The notes beneath the pieces are model-generated. The model saw only the letters and a list, made by a program, of their open reading frames with translations. It was not told the DNA's origin and ran no database searches. The position numbers and the translations under genes are program-made. Shown here in pieces: positions 1 to 8,202 of a stretch of 36,979 nucleotides of DNA (position 1 is the first letter of the stretch; every line of letters begins with the position of its first letter). Origin of the DNA: Planctomycetaceae bacterium (GTDB taxonomy: Bacteria > Planctomycetota > Planctomycetia > Pirellulales > Lacipirellulaceae); NCBI GenBank assembly GCA_003233055.1, contig QIKP01000041.1, positions 1 to 36,979 on the forward strand, read 5' to 3'.

Positions 1-262
1 GGTGTCCTTCTTGCCGCTATTCGTATCGATTTGCAGGAATTCGTGGTTTCCCCTGCCTCCGATTCGGTGAACGGTTGCCTCTCTCCTCCAATCTCTTCTT
101 GGCGCCTTGGCGTACTTGGCGGTTTCTTTTAATTCGGCGACTTGGCAGTTCTCCTGCGGGTGCAACTTGACACCTGCTCTCAGCAGGTCTACCGTGAAAA
201 AGTGGGTTGTTTTGCCCGTTTGCCTCTTCCCTTGATTTTCGTTCTAAGCGAGAGCCTGTTCT
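1..262. other. Intergenic left edge with dispersed repeat motifs
   Basis: No gene is supported here. The stretch carries pieces of intergenic motifs that recur in the window: a GTGAACGGTTGC box near 67-78 and a run of CTTGGCG-type units around 95-130. A small hairpin (CCTGCT, loop CTC, AGCAGG) lies at about 172-186. An exosortase gene is often the upstream neighbour of an EpsI-like gene, but it would lie outside the window. Confidence 0.5.
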
Positions 263-1075
263 ATGATGAAATACCTCCCCTTTCTGGTGGTTGGCATCGT
301 TGCGGTACCACTCACCCTTTACCAGTGGAGCCTGATGGACTGGATGTGGGGTGAAAACATCCCTGCGATGCAGTGTGCCTACCTGCTGCATCAAGAAATC
401 CCCGAGAAAATCGGCGATTGGGTCGGTGTGGACAAACCAGTCAGCAAAATGGTGCTCGACAAGGCAGGAGCCGATGGCTACATCGATCGGGTCTACACCA
501 ACCAAAAGACCGGGGAGAGCGTTTCGATTTGGCTGATCGTGGGCCATTTTCGAAATGTCGTTCGGCATACGCCCAACATCTGCTACCACTCCAACGGATT
601 TTCGCAGGTCGAGCCCCAGGTTCAATACCAGATGGCGATAAAAGGCTTGCCCGATTCCAAGTTCCACACCTCCAAGTTCATGCTCGATGACCAAGGGGTC
701 CAACATTATCAACGGGTCTTCTGGGCTTGGTGGCGACCTGATCCGTTGGAAGAGGGTGAGAGCGTCAGCGATGTTCGCGTCCAATGGTCTGCCCCCGAGC
801 AGCCCCGGCCCGCGTTTGGCTATTGCCGGGCACTCTACAAACTTTATTTCACCGCCATGTCGACGGAAGAGGAGCTGGCGAACGACAGCATTTGCAATAA
901 ATTTGCCGCAGAATTCCTGCCAGTCGTCTACGAGAAGCTAGCTTCCAGCGGCGTGGTGATGGTGGGAGAAGAGCTTCCCCCAGGGGTGGCCGACTATCTC
1001 AAGGAGCAGCGGGTCAAGTCGACCAAGGCAGCTGAAGACGAAACCACTGCGGATCCTCCGGAAGACGACGCCTAA
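263..1075 (+). CDS. EpsI-like exosortase-associated protein (DUF3485)
   Basis: This 270-residue protein starts with a short hydrophobic segment (about residues 4-20, a signal anchor) and continues as an extracytoplasmic domain. The segment HTPNICYHSNGF (about 106-117) matches the conserved HSPxxCxPxxG-type motif of the EpsI/DUF3485 family. Members accompany exosortases, the membrane enzymes that process PEP-CTERM proteins, or form the C-terminal part of an exosortase. The C-terminal 30 residues are acidic and look disordered. The start is the first of two adjacent ATG codons. A PEP-CTERM protein is encoded at 22607-23524, which fits a working exosortase system in this genome. The family assignment is from motif recognition; a direct role in sorting is inferred. 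Confidence 0.8.
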   Translation: MMKYLPFLVVGIVAVPLTLYQWSLMDWMWGENIPAMQCAYLLHQEIPEKIGDWVGVDKPVSKMVLDKAGADGYIDRVYTNQKTGESVSIWLIVGHFRNVVRHTPNICYHSNGFSQVEPQVQYQMAIKGLPDSKFHTSKFMLDDQGVQHYQRVFWAWWRPDPLEEGESVSDVRVQWSAPEQPRPAFGYCRALYKLYFTAMSTEEELANDSICNKFAAEFLPVVYEKLASSGVVMVGEELPPGVADYLKEQRVKSTKAAEDETTADPPEDDA

Positions 1076-1273
1076 CGGCCCTCGTAACCGTGCACGGAAT
1101 CCGAAGCCCTCTTTTGACTCGTGAATGGTTGCAAAAAAAAAGTCGGGCTGGAAAGCCCAACCTACTCGCCGTGAACGGTACTCTGTTTCTTCGCGCCTTG
1201 GCATAAGGCCTATTCTCCGAGCGTTCGGGAGCCGAGAATTTTTTAACGCAAAGACGCAAAGGAAGAAAGAATT

Positions 1274-1426
1274 AGCCGCAGATAAGCACAGATAAGCGCA
1301 GATGTTCGGTGAAGAAGGCTAATCGGATTAGCGCAGATTAGTGTTCCTCTCCTTGCCGCCTCTCACGCGAAGTCCTGATGCAACGAGTTGCCTGGAACCA
1401 CCAATCATCTGCGCTTATCTGCGGCT
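1274..1426. repeat. Inverted repeat pair of the GCAGATAAGC type
   Basis: The left arm (1274-1304) begins AGCCGCAGATAAGC and ends GCGCAGATG, with an extra 10-bp ACAGATAAGC unit between. The right arm (1406-1426) is the reverse complement of the same sequence without the extra unit. About 100 bp separate them and contain a related AGCGCAGATTAG unit. No transposase or terminal duplication is visible, so this is best described as a non-coding intergenic repeat. Confidence 0.65.
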
Positions 1427-1489
1427 ATTCCTTCGATTCGTGGTCCGCTCTCTTCCGACTCGTGAACGGTTAACGGCCCTCCAGGAAAG

Positions 1490-1526
1490 CAAAAGCCAAG
1501 CCGCCAGCAGGAGCTGGTGGCTTGGC
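1490..1526 (-). terminator. Intrinsic terminator of the DUF1559 gene
   Basis: A 14-bp stem (1495-1508 pairing with 1513-1526, one G-U pair) encloses the 4-nt loop 1509-1512. On the minus strand it is followed by TTTTGC. It lies about 50 bases past the stop codon of the gene at 1578-2651, the right place and orientation for Rho-independent termination. Confidence 0.8.
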
Positions 1527-1577
1527 CCTGAATTTTCTTGCGGCGAGACTTCTAGCAGTGCCTCGTCTCTCGGCCGA

Positions 1578-2651
1578 TCAAAATTCGTCATCCGAAACGG
1601 GCGGCAGCCTGCGATCCGCTAAGGAAGTTCCGTTGAAGGTGGCGACAAGTTGCGACCGCCGGCGGGAGGAGGTCATCAACTGCGAATAGACGCGAGGCTC
1701 GACATTGTCGATCATGTAGATAACCCGGCCATCGCCAAAGGCGACGTTGACGCCTCCCGTGTGGTTGCTCGAGGGGAAGGAGAGCCGCTCCGTCATCTGG
1801 GTCATGTCGCTCGGAGGATCGAGCACGTCGTAGTTGTTGTCGCCATTGATCCGCAGCACCAGGTCAGGAGATGCAGCGAAGGCGTCATTGGTCCACATGA
1901 ATCCGAAGAACCTCTTGTCATCGGAAAACTCGGGGGCCTTGCCCGACGATTCGGGCTGTTCGTAAGTCCAGAAGAACGCGTGGAGACTCTCGCTAAACAT
2001 CATCGTATTGCTGGCGCCGTCGTTGGACGAGATGTAGTCCATCGAGCATTTGATACGAGGGTCTCCTTCACGACCATCGGTGGCTCCGCCCGGAATAATA
2101 CCGGTGCTGGTGTTCTTACTTAAGTCGAAGAAGATACCGTTGGCGACGTATTCCCGCGAATCGGCCCGGGTGGAGTCCCCGAACATCTGACCGCAGTTGG
2201 CAACGTAGGAGCAAGAGGGGAAGCCAGGCGTTTCTGAAGGATTGCTAGGGCACTGGAGTAACTCAATCTCGGGTGCCGCAGGGCTTGGCAAGCCACCGCC
2301 GAGAGGATTACCGAAGTCATTCCAGACGTCCCATTCGTTCTGCCGTTCCAAGTAAGGGAACAGCATCACGATCCAGCTCGCCTGGCGGCCGATCGACCTG
2401 TCGTTAGGCTGCTCCAGGTCGTTGATGTAGCCAGGCAGTCGCCGACGATTCGAGTCGTAATTGGTTGCGGCAAGGGCAAGCTGGCGGATATTGCTCTTGC
2501 AGGTATTGTTCCGTGCGGCTTCGCGGGCCGCCTGCACCGCAGGCAGGAGCAGCGCCACGAGGGTGCCGATGATCGCAATGACGACCAGGAGTTCAACAAG
2601 GGTAAAGCCACGGCTCGTGTGGCGATGCCCGAATAGGGGAAGTTGCCTCAT
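1578..2651 (-). CDS. DUF1559 protein with prepilin-type N-terminus
   Basis: The 357-residue product begins with a basic leader followed by GFTLVELLVVIAIIG (about residues 15-29), the type IV prepilin/pseudopilin cleavage and methylation motif, then LVALLLPAVQAAREAARN, the junction typical of planctomycete DUF1559 proteins. Near the C-terminus HTGGVNVAFGDGRV is the family's closing motif. These proteins occur in many copies per planctomycete genome and are presumed to be exported pseudopilin-like envelope proteins; their precise role is unknown. The ATG is preceded by GAGGAG at about 8 bases. The gene stands alone, is transcribed away from fae, and ends at a strong terminator. Confidence 0.93.
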   Translation of the reverse strand: MRQLPLFGHRHTSRGFTLVELLVVIAIIGTLVALLLPAVQAAREAARNNTCKSNIRQLALAATNYDSNRRRLPGYINDLEQPNDRSIGRQASWIVMLFPYLERQNEWDVWNDFGNPLGGGLPSPAAPEIELLQCPSNPSETPGFPSCSYVANCGQMFGDSTRADSREYVANGIFFDLSKNTSTGIIPGGATDGREGDPRIKCSMDYISSNDGASNTMMFSESLHAFFWTYEQPESSGKAPEFSDDKRFFGFMWTNDAFAASPDLVLRINGDNNYDVLDPPSDMTQMTERLSFPSSNHTGGVNVAFGDGRVIYMIDNVEPRVYSQLMTSSRRRSQLVATFNGTSLADRRLPPVSDDEF

Positions 2652-3102
2652 CTTCTCGCTCCTCAGGGAATGAAGGAAGTAGGAAGGATCACAGATCGGA
2701 AAGGAATAAAAAAGCTGACCAAGGCAGGGCGGCGGGACTACCGGTCAAATCATTGGCCACACCGATCGACACGACCGCCGACCGTCAGGCGCCAACCGAC
2801 AGGGCCCCAGGAAAAATTCATCGGGGCTTCTGCCTCACCCTGCTTTATTGTTTATTGTCGCAAAAAGCTCGGCCATTGTCCAGAAACGGATGGCCTGTGT
2901 CGCTGTCACCTTGATTTACAGCCCTGTTTTGCTATTTTTTGTTCCAGTGCCCGCCCGCTGAAGCGGGCACGCCAGCCTTTTGGTTGCTGCTTGTGGTGCG
3001 AGCGACCTGCTTTGACGGGGTTCACGAGCCCCGCGTGGCGAGGCTGCTTGGTCATGACTTTGTGACCTTTTTGACCTCTGAAAATTTGGAGAATCCCTGG
3101 AC
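2652..3102. other. Divergent promoter region between DUF1559 gene and fae
   Basis: This 450-bp stretch separates two divergently transcribed genes and must hold both promoters. No gene was recognised. A weak sigma-70-like pair TTGATT, 16 bp, TATTTT starts near 2911 on the plus strand, about 170 bp before fae. A perfect palindrome (GCCCGCT, GA, AGCGGGC) lies at 2953-2968 and belongs to the element also found in ftsK. Confidence 0.5.
2953..2968. repeat. GCCCGCTGAAGCGGGC palindrome, intergenic copy
   Basis: Seven-base arms flank a two-base centre, and the flank continues as ACGCC. The identical 16-mer occurs at 21355-21370 inside ftsK, with a partial copy at 21310-21320 and a variant near 19605. 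It behaves like a REP-type short dispersed palindrome. Confidence 0.7.
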
Positions 3103-3600
3103 ATGTCGATGTACATTGGCGAAGCCCTGGCGGGCGATGGCAACGAAATTGCCCATATTGATTTACTCGTTGGTAGCAAAGAGGGCCCTGTCGGCACTGC
3201 GTTTGCCAATGCCTTGGCTCGGCAGAGCGAAGGCCACTCGAACCTGTTGGCGGTTCTCACCCCGAATCTGGCGGTCAAGCCTGCGACGGTGATGGTGACC
3301 AAAGTGACGATCAAGGGGATGAAGCAGGCGGTGCAGATGTTTGGCCCCGCACAAGCGGCCGTCGCCAAAGCGGTTGCCGATAGTGTCGCGGACGGCGTGA
3401 TTCCCCAGGATCAAGCAGAGGACTTGGTCTGCGTCTGTGGCGTCTTCATCCATCCCGAAGCGGAAGACGACAAGAAAATTTACGACTACAATTACGAAGC
3501 AACCAAGATGGCAATCAAAAGCGCCATGGAAGGTAGCCCCTCGGCGGCCGAGATGCTCGCTGGCAAGGACGAAGCGGCCCATCCTTTCCGCGGATTCTGA
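3103..3600 (+). CDS. fae: Formaldehyde-activating enzyme (5,6,7,8-tetrahydromethanopterin hydro-lyase)
   Basis: Fae condenses formaldehyde with tetrahydromethanopterin to give methylene-H4MPT, the entry step of the H4MPT formaldehyde oxidation pathway, in the cytoplasm. The 165-residue length is normal for the family. The start MSMYIGEAL, the GDGNEIAHIDL segment with the candidate catalytic His18, and the central LVGSKEGPVGTAF stretch are characteristic; the C-terminal HPFRGF also fits. The start chosen is the first ATG, with GGAG about 12 bases upstream; an in-frame ATG two codons later is an alternative. mtdB, the next enzyme of the pathway, lies 108 bases downstream on the same strand, so the two probably share a transcript. 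In planctomycetes these genes are generally linked to formaldehyde detoxification or C1 metabolism rather than proven methylotrophy. Confidence 0.95.
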   Translation: MSMYIGEALAGDGNEIAHIDLLVGSKEGPVGTAFANALARQSEGHSNLLAVLTPNLAVKPATVMVTKVTIKGMKQAVQMFGPAQAAVAKAVADSVADGVIPQDQAEDLVCVCGVFIHPEAEDDKKIYDYNYEATKMAIKSAMEGSPSAAEMLAGKDEAAHPFRGF

Positions 3601-3708
3601 AAACAGAGCGATCACGGCTGATCGTCCAACAGAAGCCGGTGGGCAGGTGCTCGCCGGCTTCTCGTTTTTCCCCCGTCCCTCTTCCTGCTTTCCCCTTACT
3701 GCTTCGCC

Positions 3709-4605
3709 GTGGCCTTTCCAAAAATTCTCGTCTGCCTCGACACCGATCCGCATTCGAGCGTCTTCGATGGTGTCGTCGCGGTCGATGCGGGTGTCGATCA
3801 TCTGTTTCGCCACGCCGGCGTCACGCCCGCAGCGGTGAGGGATTTGGTCTACGGGGCCCTCTTCACGCGAGGGCCGACCGACCTCCGAAACACCGCTATT
3901 TTCATTGGTGGAAGCGACGTCGAAGCGGGCGAGCAACTGCTGGCGGAGGTCACTCGCTCCTTCTTGGGGCCGATGCAGGTCTCCGTGATGCTCGACTCGA
4001 ATGGGTCGAACACCACCGCCGCGGCTGCGGTCATCGCGGCGGGCAGGCACGTCGATTTGCGGGGAGCGGAAGTCGCCGTATTGGCGGGCACCGGCTCCGT
4101 CGGCAAGCGAATCCTCCGCCTGCTGGCAAGCGTTGGCGCACGGACGCGGCTCGGGTCCCGGTCGCTGGCCCATGCCGAACAGGTGGCCGACACGATTCGT
4201 GCGGACTATCCCGACGTGTCGATCGAATCGTTTGAAACGACGCGAGAAGAGTCCTTGCGAGCAGCGCTCGAGGGGGTGAGCGTCGTGATCGCCTCGGGGC
4301 CTCCTGGCATCGAACTTCTCCCCCAATCGGTCCGAAGCGACTTGCCTGCGTTGCGCGTCGCCATCGACCTCAACGCCGTCCCCCCGCTTGGCATCGAAGG
4401 GATTGCAGTCGGCGAGAAGCGTTCCGCGCAAGGAGAAACCGTTTGTTACGGTGCCATTGGTGTCGGTGGCACGAAGATGAAGATCCACCAAGCTGCCATC
4501 GCGCAACTTTTCCAGGCGAACGACTTGGTCCTCGACGCGTTGGAAATTTACGAAATCGGAAAGAGGCAAGAAGGATCGGGAAAAAGAAGCAAGGGCGGCG
4601 ATTGA
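3709..4605 (+). CDS. mtdB: NAD(P)-dependent methylene-tetrahydromethanopterin dehydrogenase
   Basis: The enzyme oxidises methylene-H4MPT to methenyl-H4MPT, directly following Fae. The 298-residue protein has an N-terminal substrate domain beginning KILVCLDTDPHSSVFD, the conserved SNGSNTTAAAAV segment (about 97-108), and a Rossmann NAD(P) loop LAGTGSVGKR (about 125-134). A glycine-rich AIGVGGTKMKIH segment near the end is also typical. The start is GTG at 3709. Whether the cofactor preference is that of MtdB or the related MtdC cannot be read from sequence by eye. It is the second gene of the fae-mtdB pair and converges with the zinc-ribbon gene 15 bp further on. Confidence 0.93.
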   Translation: MAFPKILVCLDTDPHSSVFDGVVAVDAGVDHLFRHAGVTPAAVRDLVYGALFTRGPTDLRNTAIFIGGSDVEAGEQLLAEVTRSFLGPMQVSVMLDSNGSNTTAAAAVIAAGRHVDLRGAEVAVLAGTGSVGKRILRLLASVGARTRLGSRSLAHAEQVADTIRADYPDVSIESFETTREESLRAALEGVSVVIASGPPGIELLPQSVRSDLPALRVAIDLNAVPPLGIEGIAVGEKRSAQGETVCYGAIGVGGTKMKIHQAAIAQLFQANDLVLDALEIYEIGKRQEGSGKRSKGGD

Positions 4606-4620
4606 TTCCACCGCGACCGC

Positions 4621-4935
4621 TCAGCCTCGTGCTAACAGCACCAAGTAAGCCACCAGCAAGAGCCAGCCACAGGCTCCCGCAATGGCGAGTCGCATCCGTC
4701 GGCGGAGTCGCTCCCGTTCCTTCCGGGAAATTTGGCCCGTATTCTCGTTCACAACCGCTACCGCAGAAGGCAACCCTGGTTCCGAAGTGACCACCGGCGG
4801 GGCTGGCGGGGCCGCTGCAGCGGCCGGGGCCGACACCTCGCGCGCACAACTGGGGCAAATCGGCGCGCCGCGTAGAAGCAAGCTACCGCAATGCAGGCAA
4901 GTAGGCATCGGTGGAGGGGAAGTCGGTGGGGGCAT
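4621..4935 (-). CDS. Zinc-ribbon protein with C-terminal membrane anchor
   Basis: The product holds a double-cysteine zinc ribbon (CLHC, 12 residues, CPSC), an Ala/Pro-rich linker, a basic stretch KERERLRRRMR and one hydrophobic C-terminal segment (AIAGACGWLLLVAYLVLLA), so it is probably tail-anchored with the ribbon in the cytoplasm. Three starts are open: 5016 (131 residues), 4935 and 4908. The sequence before 4935 looks non-coding and 4935 is given here; 4908 puts the ribbon at the very N-terminus. No specific function can be assigned. It is convergent with mtdB. Confidence 0.7.
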   Translation of the reverse strand: MPPPTSPPPMPTCLHCGSLLLRGAPICPSCAREVSAPAAAAAPPAPPVVTSEPGLPSAVAVVNENTGQISRKERERLRRRMRLAIAGACGWLLLVAYLVLLARG

Positions 4936-5071
4936 CGCTATCGCTACAGGCTGAGTAGGAGAGGGAGTCGTCCCGGCATTGTAGCGAGTCGAATCTGGTT
5001 TCCAAAGCGAAGGCACCAGCCCAGGAGAACTGCAGAGTCATTTTTGAACCGCCAAGATCGCCAAGGGCTCT

Positions 5072-5093
5072 CCGACGAGGCGTAGCTTGTCAG
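5072..5093. repeat. GACGAGGCGTAGC palindromic element, copy 1 (degenerate)
   Basis: An 8-base arm, 6-base centre GCGTAG and a mismatched second arm (CTTGTCAG). It is a diverged member of the hairpin family seen perfectly at 10280-10301 and 14590-14611. It sits directly after a GAACCGCCAAGATCGCCAAG unit (5046-5065), another dispersed intergenic motif. Confidence 0.65.
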
Positions 5094-5136
5094 CTATTGG
5101 AGCCGCGCTCCGCCTTCCGCTGTGACTTTGCAATCG

Positions 5137-5191
5137 TCCTGCATCTCAAAGCGTCCTGCATCTCAAAGCGTCCTGCATCTCAAAGCGTCCT
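5137..5191. repeat. 17-bp direct tandem repeat, 3.2 copies
   Basis: The unit TCCTGCATCTCAAAGCG occurs at 5137-5153, 5154-5170 and 5171-5187 without mismatch, followed by a partial TCCT. There are no spacers, so it is not CRISPR. It lies 47-100 bases upstream of the radical SAM start codon, in its leader or promoter region. Confidence 0.9.
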
Positions 5192-5237
5192 AGGCACCAG
5201 CCTCTCTCGCTGGATTCGCCCCTCCCCCTCCGATACG

Positions 5238-6119
5238 ATGAAGGGGGTGTCTACTCAACCACTCCATTCCCTGCACGAGCGGTCGTTTGCCGCCCATCGA
5301 TTTGTCTACCCGGTCCTCAGCCGACGGTCCCAGGGGATCTCTGTCGGGGTGAATCTCAATCCCGACAAGATTTGCAACTTCGACTGCATTTACTGCCAAG
5401 TCGACCGTACTCGGCAAGGCGAAACGCGATTCGTTGAGACCACGGGGCTGCTTCGCGAACTCAAGAGCGTATTGCAGCTGGTCGCCAGTGGCGAGATTTA
5501 CGAGAAGCCCCCCTTCGCCGGCGTGCCGGAGGAGCTTCGCCGGCTCAACGACATGGCCTTCTCTGGCGATGGCGAGCCAACGACTTACAAGAACTTTGAT
5601 GAGTTGATGCAGGCCTGCGCGGAGGTCAAGCAATCGCTTGGCTTGAACGATGTCAAGATGGTGCTGATCACCAACGCCAGCATGTTTCATCGCCCGCATG
5701 TCAATCGCGGTCTCGCAATCCTCGATAGGAATAACGGCGAAATTTGGGCCAAGCTCGACGCAGGGACCGACGAGTATTTTCACCTGATCGAGCGGACACC
5801 GATCCCGTTTCAAAGAATCCTCGACAACATCACCGCGGCGGCGCAGGTTCGCCCGCTGGTGATTCAGTCACTCTTCATGCGAGTCAGGAACGAACCGCCG
5901 TCTCACGAAGAACTCGAGGCCTTTTGCGATCGGTTGAACGAGATCACCACCGCTGGTGGCCAGCTCCAGCTAGTGCAGGTCTACACGGTCGCCCGAAAGC
6001 CAGCCGAGTCGATCGTCACACCGCTAGCGGACGAGGAAGTCGATGCGATCGTGGAACTCGTTCGGAAGCGAACGGGCCTCGCCGCAGAGGCGTTTTACGG
6101 GGGAAACGTTACCCTCTAA
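5238..6119 (+). CDS. Radical SAM protein, TYW1-like (wyosine synthetase-related family)
   Basis: The 293-residue protein carries the radical SAM cluster motif CNFDCIYC (Cys46, Cys50, Cys53) that binds a 4Fe-4S cluster and S-adenosylmethionine. The following FSGDGEPTTY is the equivalent of the GGE motif and LITNAS is a later strand motif. The overall pattern, including NLNPDKICNFDCIYCQVDR, resembles the COG0731 group related to tRNA wyosine synthetase TYW1. Bacterial members have no settled function, so the tRNA role is only suggested by homology. The ATG at 5238 is preferred; the open frame extends upstream to 5097, but that part includes the 17-bp repeats and looks non-coding. Confidence 0.85.
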   Translation: MKGVSTQPLHSLHERSFAAHRFVYPVLSRRSQGISVGVNLNPDKICNFDCIYCQVDRTRQGETRFVETTGLLRELKSVLQLVASGEIYEKPPFAGVPEELRRLNDMAFSGDGEPTTYKNFDELMQACAEVKQSLGLNDVKMVLITNASMFHRPHVNRGLAILDRNNGEIWAKLDAGTDEYFHLIERTPIPFQRILDNITAAAQVRPLVIQSLFMRVRNEPPSHEELEAFCDRLNEITTAGGQLQLVQVYTVARKPAESIVTPLADEEVDAIVELVRKRTGLAAEAFYGGNVTL

Positions 6120-6120
6120 C

Positions 6121-6164
6121 CGGCGAGCTACGCCTCGTCGGACCGGCGAGACGTAACTCGCCGG
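6121..6164. repeat. Two palindromic elements, 8-bp arm with 6-base centre
   Basis: The first unit (6121-6141) is a reverse-orientation relative of the GACGAGGCGTAGC element. The second (6143-6164) is a perfect hairpin, CCGGCGAG, ACGTAA, CTCGCCGG, of the same geometry. They begin at the radical SAM stop codon and could serve as its transcript 3' end, though no T-run follows. Confidence 0.65.
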
Positions 6165-6224
6165 CTGGGGCGTTCCGTGGTAGACTGCGGGGCTACGCCA
6201 CCGGGGTCGGGGACGCCCCGGCTC

Positions 6225-6252
6225 GCCACCAGCCACTCGCCACCAGCCACTC
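6225..6252. repeat. 14-bp tandem duplication at the lepA start
   Basis: GCCACCAGCCACTC occurs twice in a row and ends three bases before the lepA ATG. It occupies the place where a Shine-Dalgarno sequence would be expected, and none is visible. Confidence 0.85.
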
Positions 6253-6255
6253 TTC

Positions 6256-8085
6256 ATGCTCCCCAAGTACATTCGCAACTTCTCGATCATCGCCCATATT
6301 GACCATGGCAAGAGCACCCTTGCCGATCGGTTGCTGGAGATTACGGGCACGATCACCAAGCGAGAAATGAAGGAACAGATTCTCGACGACATGGACCTCG
6401 AGCGGCAGCGGGGGATCACGATCAAAGCGAGGGCGGTCTCGATGCGGACGAAGGTCGATGGCCAAGAATACGAGATCAACTTGATCGACACGCCCGGGCA
6501 TGTCGATTTTCAGTACGAGGTCTCCCGGTCGCTCGCTTGCTGTGAGGGGGCGGTGCTGCTGGTCGATGCGTTTCAGGGAGTCGAGGCGCAGACCGTCGCC
6601 AACGCCTACGCCGCGATGGAACACGAGCTGACGATCGTCCCGGTAATGAACAAAGTCGATTTGGTTCATGCCCGCCCCGACGAAGTGAAGGAGGAGATGG
6701 AGCAGACGCTTTCGATCGATCCCGACGAGGTGCTCGGTTGCAGTGCCAAGACGGGCGTCGGCTGCAAAGAAGTGATCGACGCGGTGATCGCGCGCGTGCC
6801 AGCCCCCGCCGGTGATCCGAAGGCGACGTTCCAGGCGATGGTGTTCGACTCGCATTACGACGAATTCCGCGGCGCGATTACCTACGTCCGCATTATGAAC
6901 GGCACCGTCAAGAAAGGGCAGAAGATCAAATTCTTGCAGGCCGGCACCACCCACGACGTGGTCGAACTGGGGCGGTTTACTCCCAAACGCGAGGCAGCCA
7001 AGCAGCTCTCTGCGGGGCAAGTCGGCTACCTCATCTGCAACATCAAGTCGCTCGGTCAGGTCCACATTGGCGATACCGTCTCGGTCGCCATCGGCGAGCC
7101 AGCCGAGATGCTAGCCGGGTACGAAGAGCCGAAGCGAATGGTTTTTTGCGGGCTCTACCCCTCCGATGGCCAGGACTTTGAGCAACTTCGCGAAGCGCTT
7201 GCCAAGCTGCAAGTCAACGACCCGAGTTTTGATTTCGAACCGGAGACTTCCGACGCTCTTGGCTTTGGATTCCGCTGCGGGTTTCTTGGGCTCTTGCACA
7301 TGGAGATCATCCAGCAACGGCTCGAGCAGGAGGCCGACATCGACCTCGTGCAGACCGCGCCCAACGTTACCTACGAAGTCACCACGAAAAGTGGCGAAGA
7401 AATCGAAGTCCATACGCCGCAAAAAATCCCCGACCAAGGCGACATCGAGGAGTTCCGACAGCCGATCGTGCGAGTCAGTTTCGTGCTACCGACCGACTAC
7501 ATTGGTGGCGTGATGAAGCTCTGCGCCGACCGCCGAGGGGAGTATGTCCGCACCGAGTACCTCTCGCCGACGCGGGCGATGCTGGTTTACGACCTGGCGC
7601 TCGCCGACGTGGTCTACGACATGCACGACCGCCTCAAGAGCATCACCCGCGGTTATGGCACCATGGACTACGAGCTGTTGGGCTACCAGCCTGCGGAGTT
7701 GGTGCGACTCGATATCTTGGTCAAGAACGAGCGGGTCGATGCACTCTCGATCGTTTGCGACCGCCGCGACTCCGAAATCCGCGGGCGGGCGGTGATTAAG
7801 AAACTCAAGAAAGAAATTCCCAGGCATATGTTCGAGGTCGCGCTGCAGGCAGCCATCGGCACCCGTGTGATCGCTCGCGAGACGATTAGCGCCATGCGCA
7901 AGAACGTCACCGCCAAATGCTACGGTGGCGACATCAGCCGCAAACGAAAACTGTGGGACAAACAGAAGGAAGGCAAGAAACGCATGAAGTCGATCGGCCA
8001 AGTCGATATCCCGCAAAAGGCATTCCTCGCCGTGCTCGAGACGGGCGAAGAGGAAGGCAAAGGGGGCGTGAAACAGCGGGGATAG
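6256..8085 (+). CDS. lepA: Elongation factor 4 (LepA), translational GTPase
   Basis: LepA is a ribosome-associated GTPase, first described as a back-translocase and now linked to initiation and 30S biogenesis. The 609-residue length matches the family. The N-terminus MLPKYIRNFSIIAHIDHGKS contains the P-loop; DTPGH and MNKVD are the G3 and G4 motifs and LERQRGITIKA is switch I. Domain II follows, and the LepA-specific C-terminal domain is recognisable in KCYGGDISRKRKLWDKQKEGKKRMK. The start fixes the canonical N-terminus. No ribosome binding site is visible because a 14-bp duplication lies directly upstream. A GC-rich hairpin (CTCCCC, 5 nt, GGGGAG) follows at about 8102-8118. Confidence 0.97.
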   Translation: MLPKYIRNFSIIAHIDHGKSTLADRLLEITGTITKREMKEQILDDMDLERQRGITIKARAVSMRTKVDGQEYEINLIDTPGHVDFQYEVSRSLACCEGAVLLVDAFQGVEAQTVANAYAAMEHELTIVPVMNKVDLVHARPDEVKEEMEQTLSIDPDEVLGCSAKTGVGCKEVIDAVIARVPAPAGDPKATFQAMVFDSHYDEFRGAITYVRIMNGTVKKGQKIKFLQAGTTHDVVELGRFTPKREAAKQLSAGQVGYLICNIKSLGQVHIGDTVSVAIGEPAEMLAGYEEPKRMVFCGLYPSDGQDFEQLREALAKLQVNDPSFDFEPETSDALGFGFRCGFLGLLHMEIIQQRLEQEADIDLVQTAPNVTYEVTTKSGEEIEVHTPQKIPDQGDIEEFRQPIVRVSFVLPTDYIGGVMKLCADRRGEYVRTEYLSPTRAMLVYDLALADVVYDMHDRLKSITRGYGTMDYELLGYQPAELVRLDILVKNERVDALSIVCDRRDSEIRGRAVIKKLKKEIPRHMFEVALQAAIGTRVIARETISAMRKNVTAKCYGGDISRKRKLWDKQKEGKKRMKSIGQVDIPQKAFLAVLETGEEEGKGGVKQRG

Positions 8086-8202
8086 TCGGGTGAGCCTCCC
8101 CCTCCCCGGACCGGGGAGCGTGGCGACAATAGAGCCGCAGTCTCCCTGGCAAGATACAATAAAGGACTCTCCCCTACCCGCTCTCCTCGGAGGTCACCTT
8201 CC

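Larger units (their letters stand above)
1076..1577. other. Non-coding region with inverted repeat and dispersed motifs
   Basis: No credible gene is present in these 500 bases. They hold a hairpin at 1145-1158 (GGGCT, loop GGAA, AGCCC) that, read on the minus strand, is followed by a run of Ts, two or three CGTGAACGGTT-type boxes (about 1121, 1169 and 1461), an AACGCAAAGACGCAAAGG unit near 1244, and a pair of inverted arms of CAGATAAGC-type sequence at 1274-1304 and 1406-1426. The DUF1559 terminator occupies 1490-1526. Confidence 0.6.

Noticed and set aside
17-784. 255-residue minus-strand open frame opposite the EpsI-like gene
   Set aside because: It is the antisense frame of a gene with recognisable family motifs and signal anchor; its own translation shows no motif.
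3163-4611. 482-residue minus-strand open frame across fae and mtdB
   Set aside because: Both strands cannot be coding here; fae and mtdB are unmistakable, and the antisense product is rich in Arg/His/Asp as expected from a shadow frame.
5137-5191. Regular direct repeats considered as a CRISPR fragment
   Set aside because: The units are 17 bp and directly adjacent without spacers, and no cas gene is present.
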